Positions 1-5,980 of a DNA stretch of 20,060 nucleotides are shown here, one piece after another; position 1 is the stretch's first letter; the number at the start of each line of letters is the position of its first letter. Position numbers and translations under genes: made by a program. The stretch is from positions 1 to 20,060 of the IMG/VR virus record IMGVR_UViG_3300031629_000110; one strand, written 5' to 3'. The notes beneath the pieces are model-generated. The model searched no databases. It saw only the letters and a list, made by a program, of their open reading frames with translations, and was not told the DNA's origin. This stretch comes from a virus.

Positions 1-33
1 CAAGGTCAACCACCACAAGGCCCACCACAGTAA
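1..33 (+). CDS. 3' end of an upstream gene, probably portal protein (partial)
   Basis: Frame 1 is open from the window edge and encodes ten residues rich in Gln, Pro and Gly (QGQPPQGPPQ) before a TAA at 31-33. The stop overlaps the ATG of the next gene as TAATG, which indicates translational coupling and supports this being a real gene end. In podovirus late regions the gene before the scaffold block is usually the portal, and low-complexity Pro/Gln C-termini are common there. The portal identity is inferred from gene order only. Confidence 0.5.
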   Translation, partial: QGQPPQGPPQ

Positions 34-248
34 TGGAAAAAGTTTTAGCTAAATCAATACTACCCTTAGTTAACGACGTAGAAAAGTATCCTCTCTTACA
101 GAGGTATGTAGAGAATCGTATCGACTCGATGCGGGCATTTTTAGAAAATACAAAAGATCATACCAAGCTAATGGAACTACAAGGCGCTATTGCAGAATTG
201 CGTCGGTTCCAGACATTGCGTGATCAAGCTCTGGAGGGAGCAAAATAA
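33..248 (+). CDS. small helical phage protein of unknown function
   Basis: This 71-residue protein has no signal peptide, no membrane segment and no cysteine. It looks almost entirely helical, with charged and leucine-rich stretches at about residues 20-65 (for example LMELQGAIAELRRF). The ATG overlaps the preceding stop, and its own TAA overlaps the next ATG in the same TAATG arrangement. It is therefore the middle of a tightly coupled trio. Small helical proteins between portal and scaffold are common in podoviruses and often stay uncharacterised. An assembly role is a guess from position. The gene itself is well supported by the overlaps and codon structure. Confidence 0.8.
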   Translation: MEKVLAKSILPLVNDVEKYPLLQRYVENRIDSMRAFLENTKDHTKLMELQGAIAELRRFQTLRDQALEGAK

Positions 249-1096
249 TGGAAGATACTTACACAACTAAAGGTCGCAAGGTTTTTGAAGACCCCGAGAC
301 AGGGGATAACTTCTCTGAGCGCACAATTACTTTTGAAACAAAGTATGGTTGGGTAACCATCCCTACCGTTAATGCAGAAGGTGAGCAGTTCTCTCAAGAA
401 GAGTTAGAAGCATTCATCGAAGAGAATGGCCCGGTAGATCCACTTACAGGTGAAGAATTGCCTGTATTTGATAGTGAACCTGAAGCCAGTGAGTATGCTC
501 AAACCCGTAGCGACGGCCTACTGCCTGAAGTAGCGGAGGACATCCCCCTCCCCCCAGACGCAGGGGTACCCATCGAAGCACCGATGGAGGAAGTCCCTAT
601 CCCGGAGGAGTCTGCCCCTATTGAAATGTTCCATGGTGGTATGATGATGCCAGAGATGATGGTAGGCATGGACGAAGAGTCCGGCAACCCAGTACCTCCC
701 GGCTCTAGTGAAATGAACGTCCGTGACGATATCCCAGCCGCTCTAAGTGATGGTGAATACGTCGTTCCAGCAGATGTAGTGCGATGGCATGGTTTGAAGC
801 ATCTAATGGAAATGCGTGACGAGGCCAAGATGGGCCTTATGGCGATGCAGATGGAAGGTCAGATCGAGACTCTTGAAGAAGAGTACGAAGAAGATGAAGA
901 GTATATGGAGGATGAAGACGAAGCCTACGAAGCAGACGAGGAGGAGTATGAGACTCCCGAAGGTAACTCTGTAGACGTTGCAATTACCACCATAGAAGAA
1001 GAAACCCTTGAAGACGAGGAAGAAGACCCCTACAAGTCCACAGATGGCAAGAATACTTATCGTCCAGCAGTCAAGTTTGCTATGATGAAACGCTAG
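248..1096 (+). CDS. acidic head-assembly or structural protein with a VPADVV motif
   Basis: The protein has 282 residues. The first part, to about residue 100, is mixed and Glu-rich. A Pro/Glu/Met-rich linker follows at about 100-150. A conserved-looking block at about 166-200 reads LSDGEYVVPADVVRWHGLK followed by a helix. I recognise this block from proteins encoded between portal and scaffold in several marine phages. Residues about 203-240 are extremely acidic, with runs of Glu, Asp and Tyr, and the C-terminus is short and basic. Such acidic tails are often seen in scaffold-like or DNA-mimic proteins, but the function is not established here. The start is fixed by the TAATG overlap with the upstream gene. 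After its TAG the frame stays open for 18 more codons to a TAA at 1151-1153. Confidence 0.75.
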   Translation: MEDTYTTKGRKVFEDPETGDNFSERTITFETKYGWVTIPTVNAEGEQFSQEELEAFIEENGPVDPLTGEELPVFDSEPEASEYAQTRSDGLLPEVAEDIPLPPDAGVPIEAPMEEVPIPEESAPIEMFHGGMMMPEMMVGMDEESGNPVPPGSSEMNVRDDIPAALSDGEYVVPADVVRWHGLKHLMEMRDEAKMGLMAMQMEGQIETLEEEYEEDEEYMEDEDEAYEADEEEYETPEGNSVDVAITTIEEETLEDEEEDPYKSTDGKNTYRPAVKFAMMKR

Positions 1097-1125
1097 TTTG
1101 CAGGCCTCGGGCTACCCGCAGAACC

Positions 1126-1144
1126 ACTAATCATTCCGATTAGT
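1126..1144 (+). repeat. perfect inverted repeat between two head genes
   Basis: ACTAATC at 1126-1132 and GATTAGT at 1138-1144 are perfect complements around a 5-nt loop. A smaller CGGG/CCCG hairpin lies just upstream at 1108-1118. The stem is not followed by a clear T-run, so this is not a convincing intrinsic terminator. It may set the relative level of the scaffold mRNA. Confidence 0.45.
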
Positions 1145-1175
1145 CTACTTTAACGGCCCCCCCCACGGAGAACAC

Positions 1176-1946
1176 ATGGCTAAATACCGAAACGCATATC
1201 GGGACGAACCCGAAGATGTAAAGGAACTAGTACGAGAGGTACCTGACGAGGGTACTCCTACAGGATCAGATGAAGAGTCGTTTAAAAAGCGATATGGTGA
1301 CCTACGCCGCCACATGCAACAGCAAATGGTACAACGTGACCAAGAACTCTCGCAAGTAAAGGCACAACTTACCGATGCAACCAAGGGACAGATCAAATTC
1401 CCTAAAACTGCCGAAGAAGTTGACGCATGGTCAACAAAATACCCTGACGTTGCTAAGATAATCGATACTATTGCCCAAAAGCGGGTACAAGAAGCGGTAT
1501 CAGATGCCAACGTAGAGTTTGCTGAGATTAAGAAGCAGCAAGCAGGTATTAAGTCCGAAAAAGCAATGATAGAACTACGGAAACTACATCCTGACTTCGA
1601 TAAGATCAGAGCACAGAAAGATTTCCATAACTGGGTAGTAGAACAGCCTACTTCTGTTCAAGATGCCCTATATAAGAACAATACAGATGCCAGAGCGGCG
1701 GCTAGAGCGTTAGACCTCTACAAATCCGACAAAGGTATCCGTAAGGTACGTCCTAAAAGCGCCAGTGATGCCGCACAGGCCGTAGGTAGAAGTGGAGTTG
1801 CTGCCCCGTCGGGTGGTAGGTCTATGTTTACAGAAAGTCAGGTCGAACGCATGACAGCGGCTGAATACGATAAAAATGAAGCTAAAATCATGGAATCAAT
1901 CAGTAAAGGGCTGTTTGAGTACGACGTTACTGGCGGAGCGCGTTAA
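1176..1946 (+). CDS. capsid scaffolding protein
   Basis: This 256-residue, strongly charged, helix-rich protein lies directly before the major capsid gene, the usual place for a scaffold. Residues about 35-70 (RYGDLRRHMQQQMVQRDQEL onward) form a coiled-coil-like segment. Residues about 85-190 carry a pattern I associate with phage scaffold proteins: a PKTAEEVDAW...YPDVAKIIDTIA segment, then LHPDFDKIR, then a WVVEQPTSVQDALY...DARAAARALDLYK segment. Scaffolds direct shell assembly inside the procapsid and then leave or are degraded. The ATG has a good GGAG ribosome site at 1166-1169. A run of eight Cs lies just upstream at 1157-1164. There are no membrane segments. The name rests on position plus motif pattern. 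Confidence 0.8.
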   Translation: MAKYRNAYRDEPEDVKELVREVPDEGTPTGSDEESFKKRYGDLRRHMQQQMVQRDQELSQVKAQLTDATKGQIKFPKTAEEVDAWSTKYPDVAKIIDTIAQKRVQEAVSDANVEFAEIKKQQAGIKSEKAMIELRKLHPDFDKIRAQKDFHNWVVEQPTSVQDALYKNNTDARAAARALDLYKSDKGIRKVRPKSASDAAQAVGRSGVAAPSGGRSMFTESQVERMTAAEYDKNEAKIMESISKGLFEYDVTGGAR

Positions 1947-2255
1947 ACCACTTGCTAATTAACTAGTAAATGTGGTATAACAACCTTGATACCATCCCCC
2001 CGAGCCGAGGCTTATGCAATACTGGAGTTGTTTTCCTTATATGCATAGCCTTCTACCTCACCCCCCTTTTCAGAAGAAAACTCTAAAGACACCTAAGTAA
2101 GTTTGGCCCTTTTCCACAAAGATACCCAATACAACTTAGCCCTTAATGAAGTATTCCATTCTGTTTCGTTTCGCCGCTGGTGGCGTATTACGGCATGTGT
2201 CGGATACCCCCAAATTTTAGTGGCACTTTAACTTAACATCTATAGGAGATGCAAC
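1947..2255 (+). other. gene-free structured leader of the capsid gene
   Basis: About 310 bases lie between scaffold and capsid without a convincing gene. I see three successive hairpins. The first, 1947-1976, has 11 pairs with a 2-nt bulge. The second, 1973-1994, is a perfect TGGTAT/ATACCA stem and cannot form together with the first because they share bases. The third, 2008-2051, has ten pairs with one bulge and a 23-nt loop. There is also a motif of the form ACCTTGATAnnnnCCCCCC at 1983-2001 that recurs at 18486-18504, and ACCCCCCTTTT at 2060-2070 that recurs at 18498-18508. The capsid ribosome site AGGAG is at about 2245. No consensus -35/-10 pair with normal spacing was found. Confidence 0.6.
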
Positions 2256-3332
2256 ATGGCTTTCGCAAAAGCTAGTGGCTATGCCAACTTACCAAACGGT
2301 AACTTTAGTCCAATCATTTATTCACAAAAAGTCCAAAAGACTTTCCGCAACACATCTGTAATTGAAGATATTACCAATACCGATTATATGGGCGAAATTG
2401 CTTCATATGGCGATAGTGTTAAGATCATCAAAGAACCAGAAATTACTGTCTCAGATTATGCGCGTGGCACAGCAGTGGCCGCACAGAACCTAAGTGACGG
2501 AGATTTCTCACTTACCATCGACCAAGCGAACTACTTTATGTTCAAGATCGATGACATTGAAGCTGCTCACAGCCATGTTAACTTCATGGACTTAGCGACT
2601 GACCGTGCCGCGTTTAAACTTCGTGACACCTATGACGCTGAAGTACTAGGTTACTTATCTGGTTTCGAGCGTAATGCTGGTAACACAGCTTGGATTGCTC
2701 GTACTGCCGCTAACGGCACTAAGGCTGATTCTGCTGCTGGTGCTGACGAATTGTTGCTTGCTAACAAGTTAGACATTACCGATTTCGGTGGTTCTGACAT
2801 TGGTGGTACTGAAGCAGCAGCCTTACACGCATTGACTTCTATTCCTCTTGCCGCTGGCGGTGGTTCTGGTGCTATCACTAGTCCTCTTGCAGTTCTTAAC
2901 CGAATGGCTCGTAAGATGGATGAAGCTAACGTGGACACAGCAGATCGTTGGTTCGTTGCTGATCCAGTGTTCTACGAATTGCTAATGGATGAAGATTCTA
3001 AATTCATCAATAGTGATTTCGGCGGTGGCGATGAACTTCGCAACGGTCGTGTAGGCAGCGGTCTTATCCGTGGCTTCAAAGTGTATAAGTCTAACAACCT
3101 ACCTTACATGGGTACTGGTGCGGGCACTTCTGCCTCAATCGGTTCCGAAGTGAACTTTGGTACTGTTGTAGCAGGACATAAGTCTTGCGTAGCTACTGCC
3201 CAGCAGTTGGCTAAGACTGAAAGCTACCGTGATACAGCATCTTTTGCTGATATCGTGCGCGGAATGCAGTTATACGGTCGTAAGATCCTCCGTCCAGAGG
3301 CTCTAATTACTGCTAACTACAACTTAGCGTAA
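2256..3332 (+). CDS. major capsid protein (HK97 fold expected)
   Basis: The 358-residue protein forms the head shell. The N-terminal part (FSPIIYSQKVQKTFRNTSVI, then EDITNTDYMGEIASYGDSVK, then a PEITVSDYARG segment, residues about 17-70) and the following SLTIDQANYFMFKIDDIEAA segment are the pattern I know from major capsid proteins of many podo- and myoviruses. The C-terminal part after about residue 230 (WFVADPVFYELL, then GLIRGFKVYKSNNLP) matches the P-domain/A-domain style of HK97-fold proteins. The middle (about 150-215) is rich in Gly, Ala and Ser and may be a loop or small insertion. It has its own leader, a strong AGGAG site, the codon bias expected of a highly expressed gene, and a strong terminator after it. 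Confidence 0.92.
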   Translation: MAFAKASGYANLPNGNFSPIIYSQKVQKTFRNTSVIEDITNTDYMGEIASYGDSVKIIKEPEITVSDYARGTAVAAQNLSDGDFSLTIDQANYFMFKIDDIEAAHSHVNFMDLATDRAAFKLRDTYDAEVLGYLSGFERNAGNTAWIARTAANGTKADSAAGADELLLANKLDITDFGGSDIGGTEAAALHALTSIPLAAGGGSGAITSPLAVLNRMARKMDEANVDTADRWFVADPVFYELLMDEDSKFINSDFGGGDELRNGRVGSGLIRGFKVYKSNNLPYMGTGAGTSASIGSEVNFGTVVAGHKSCVATAQQLAKTESYRDTASFADIVRGMQLYGRKILRPEALITANYNLA

Positions 3333-3340
3333 ACCACTAG

Positions 3341-3374
3341 GGGGTATCCTTCTTCGGAGGGGTGCCCCTTTTTT
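3341..3374 (+). terminator. strong intrinsic terminator with UUCG loop after the capsid gene
   Basis: A 12-pair stem runs from 3341-3352 to 3357-3368, with GGGG/CCCC at its base and several G-T wobbles. It is closed by a C(TTCG)G tetraloop at 3352-3357 and followed directly by six Ts at 3369-3374. This is a textbook Rho-independent terminator. It begins 9 bases after the capsid stop, so it probably caps the capsid mRNA while partial readthrough feeds the tail genes. Confidence 0.9.
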
Positions 3375-3399
3375 ATCTATAGAAAGAGTAATTTGACCC

Positions 3400-4122
3400 A
3401 TGGCATCCACTTACCTCAGTCTCACCAATCGATTGCTTCGTAAACTAAACGAAGTTGAAATTGCTGAAGCCGACTTTAGTAATACACGGGGAATCCAAAC
3501 CCTAGCTAAAGACGCTATCACTGATGCTATCGGTCAAATTAATCAAGCAGAATATGAGTGGCCATTCAACGCTGCTCAACACACACAAGTTTTAGCCGTG
3601 GGTCAGGAAGAGTATTCTTGGCCTGAGTACTTTAAGGTCGTAGATTGGAATACCTTCCAGCTACAAAAGAATGCATCATTAAATGTTAACCACAAGATGC
3701 TTGAATTCATAGACCGTGATATTTACTACAAGAAATATAAAAGTACTGATGATGACAGTAGCACCGCAGGCGTATCCATACCTGCTGTTATTGCACCCTC
3801 CCACGGCAATGGCTATGTGGTAAGCCCCTCCCCAGACCAAGCCTACACAATCCAGTTCAAGTATTATATGAACAATGTGGGCCTATCTCTGCACGGGGAT
3901 ACAACTCGAATTCCTAACTCATACGACAATGTGATTATTGACGGTGCTTTGTACTATATGTATATGTTCCGAGATAATCCTGAGTCAGCTACGCTTACTG
4001 CTCAAGTATTCCAACAGGGCGTTAAAAACATGCAAGGTATCTTTATCAATAAATACGAACGTGTGTATGACACCCGGGTGCCTCGTAAGTCAAGATCAAG
4101 CCAAGATTATGTAGGTATCTGA
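3400..4122 (+). CDS. tail adaptor / head-tail connector protein (T7 gp11-like)
   Basis: The protein has 240 residues. It begins with a helical segment, TYLSLTNRLLRKLNEVEIAE, followed by a second long helix containing AITDAIGQINQAEYEWPF. This start is typical of podovirus adaptor proteins that dock below the portal. The C-terminal half returns to helices (PNSYDNVIIDGALYYMYMF, residues about 168-190), after a beta-rich middle. It directly precedes the nozzle gene, as gp11 precedes gp12 in T7. The next ATG starts two bases after its stop. The ribosome site is weak (AAAGAG at 3383-3388, about 11 bases before the ATG). The identity is inferred from motif pattern and gene order. Confidence 0.8.
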   Translation: MASTYLSLTNRLLRKLNEVEIAEADFSNTRGIQTLAKDAITDAIGQINQAEYEWPFNAAQHTQVLAVGQEEYSWPEYFKVVDWNTFQLQKNASLNVNHKMLEFIDRDIYYKKYKSTDDDSSTAGVSIPAVIAPSHGNGYVVSPSPDQAYTIQFKYYMNNVGLSLHGDTTRIPNSYDNVIIDGALYYMYMFRDNPESATLTAQVFQQGVKNMQGIFINKYERVYDTRVPRKSRSSQDYVGI

Positions 4123-4123
4123 T

Positions 4124-5980
4124 ATGGCTGATCGCGTACAGTCCTACAAGGTAATATGCGGCGGCGGGCTTAACAGTAACGAGAATCATCTAGATCTAAG
4201 TGAAAATGCCCCCGGCTCCGCTACCCGATTAGTTAACTACGAAGTTAGCCTATTTGGGGGATACCGCAGAATTGAAGGTTTCTCTCCTTACAATGCTAAT
4301 GCCAACCATCAAGAAATAGACCCCGTTAATACCGAGGGTAAAGTCTTGTCTGTCGCAATCTTCAAAGACGACAACCTAGACACTACAGTCATAATTGCTA
4401 CCCGTAAGGTTAAGACCTTTACCTACACAGCCACGGCATCCCAGACAGCATTTACTGGCGCAGATTCAAACTCAAGAACGCTAGACATTAACAACGCAGC
4501 TAATACGGTTGTTACAAAGACTACGGGTTCTACCACAACAACCCTAACGGTTAGCACTCACTATAGTATCAGCGGTAACACAGTTACGCTGGGTACGGGT
4601 GCAACAGTAGGGGACACCATCACAGTAGATACAAACGAGTATAAATACTATCGTTATGTAGCCTACTCAGCATGGGCACCCTATACCACGGGCATAGTAC
4701 ACAATTTCAAAGATGGTGTTAGAACAGTCTCTAAACTTCGCCACGTTAGCTTTAACTTCGGCGGTGGTAACAGGATATGTTTCGTAGACGGTGTGAATAA
4801 CGCTGTTCTCTATGATGGTACCAACTGGAAAGCTATCAGCCCAAGTGGCTCTGGTGGCAGTTCAAGCCCGGGAGGCCCAAGTGCCTTAGCCCGACCTGAA
4901 TTGGTTGATGCATTTGAGAACCATCTATTCCTAGGTGGAGATCGAGTCGCACAGGCGACAATAGCCTACTCTGCCCCATTAGATCCTCTTACATTCACAT
5001 CAGCCGCTGGTGCAGGTCAGTTAGCCATAGGCTTTGACGTAGTGCAGTTTAAACCGTTCCGTGGTGACCTATTTGTATTTGGTGATAACGGAATTAAGAA
5101 AGTATCCCCTGACGTGACTGCTGGATTCGTGTTAGATCAGATTACTACCAACGTAGGTTGCATTGCCCGAGATTCCGTATTGGAGATTGGTGGTGACCTA
5201 GTGTTCTTAGCACCCGATGGACTACGCCCCGTAGCGGGAACAAGTCGAATCGGTGACGTTGAGTTAGAGACTATCTCTAAGAGCATACAACAACTACTTA
5301 CTGCGCTTCCACAAGACTACGATTTATCTACCCTCAATGGTGTGGTAATTCGCAGCAAGTCCCAGTTACGTTACTTCATAGGTGACGATACTACCTTTAC
5401 CACCGATAGCTTCGGCATCATTGGTGGTCTTCGGTCGGCTGACCAAAGGTTAGGTTGGGAGTTTGGAGAGCTAGTGGGCATTCGTGCCAGTTGCTGTGCT
5501 TCGGCATATGTTAACTCAAAAGAGCTAGTCCTACACGGTGACTACGACGGCAAGGTCTATCAGCAAGAGACTACCAACCAGTTTAATGGGGCAGACATCC
5601 TATCCGTATACACCACGCCCTTCTTTGACTTTGGAGATACCGAAGTTAAGAAGACCATGCGTAAGGCCAACACATTTATACGGGCTGAAGGCCCTCTGAC
5701 TTTGAACATGGCGGTATCGTATGATTGGGAAGATCCCAACACAGCCAGCCCTAGTTCCTATTCGCAAGAGTCTAAAGGCGCACCAGTACGCTATAAAGGG
5801 AAGAACATTAATTATGCAGGTACCAACATTAACTATGGTGGAACAGAGAAACCCATCATTACAACCAGCCTACAGGGCACTGGCTATTCTTGCCAGCTTA
5901 CCTTTGTTACTTTGGGGAATTTTGACCCTTACAGCATACAAGGAATCGTTTTTGAATTTAGCATCGCGGGGAGACGTTGA
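4124..5980 (+). CDS. tail nozzle protein (T7 gp12 / tail tubular protein B-like) with an inserted domain
   Basis: The protein has 618 residues. The N-terminus (GGGLNSNENHL, then PGSATRLVNYEVSLFGGYRR, residues about 13-50) is the signature I associate with nozzle proteins of marine podoviruses. Later segments (LARPELVDAFENHLFLGG, FKPFRGDLFVFGDNGIKKV, LVFLAPDGLRPVAGTSRIGD) are repeated beta strands that fit the propeller-like nozzle. Residues about 99-168 look like an insertion rich in Thr, with a TATASQTAF...YSISGNTVTLGTGATVGD pattern. This pattern resembles domains usually found in tail fibres, and a related block occurs in the next gene. The nozzle closes the tail tube and fibres attach to it. 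The stop TGA at 5978-5980 overlaps the next ATG as TGATG. Confidence 0.82.
   Translation: MADRVQSYKVICGGGLNSNENHLDLSENAPGSATRLVNYEVSLFGGYRRIEGFSPYNANANHQEIDPVNTEGKVLSVAIFKDDNLDTTVIIATRKVKTFTYTATASQTAFTGADSNSRTLDINNAANTVVTKTTGSTTTTLTVSTHYSISGNTVTLGTGATVGDTITVDTNEYKYYRYVAYSAWAPYTTGIVHNFKDGVRTVSKLRHVSFNFGGGNRICFVDGVNNAVLYDGTNWKAISPSGSGGSSSPGGPSALARPELVDAFENHLFLGGDRVAQATIAYSAPLDPLTFTSAAGAGQLAIGFDVVQFKPFRGDLFVFGDNGIKKVSPDVTAGFVLDQITTNVGCIARDSVLEIGGDLVFLAPDGLRPVAGTSRIGDVELETISKSIQQLLTALPQDYDLSTLNGVVIRSKSQLRYFIGDDTTFTTDSFGIIGGLRSADQRLGWEFGELVGIRASCCASAYVNSKELVLHGDYDGKVYQQETTNQFNGADILSVYTTPFFDFGDTEVKKTMRKANTFIRAEGPLTLNMAVSYDWEDPNTASPSSYSQESKGAPVRYKGKNINYAGTNINYGGTEKPIITTSLQGTGYSCQLTFVTLGNFDPYSIQGIVFEFSIAGRR

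Noticed and set aside
2014-2100. 28-codon open frame in the capsid leader
   Set aside because: The nearest GAGG is only three bases before the ATG, the product has no recognisable pattern, and the frame lies across a hairpin.
2146-2220. 24-codon open frame in the capsid leader
   Set aside because: There is no ribosome site before the ATG and the product is too short to judge.
4556-4566. ACTCACTATAG, identical to the core of a T7 promoter
   Set aside because: It lies inside the nozzle gene, is explained by the codons for THYS, and the upstream part and the GGGAGA after it do not match T7. Most likely chance.
5977-5979. TTG start for the large fibre
   Set aside because: The next codon is ATG, the overlap with the upstream stop is then TGATG, and the ribosome site spacing is better for ATG.
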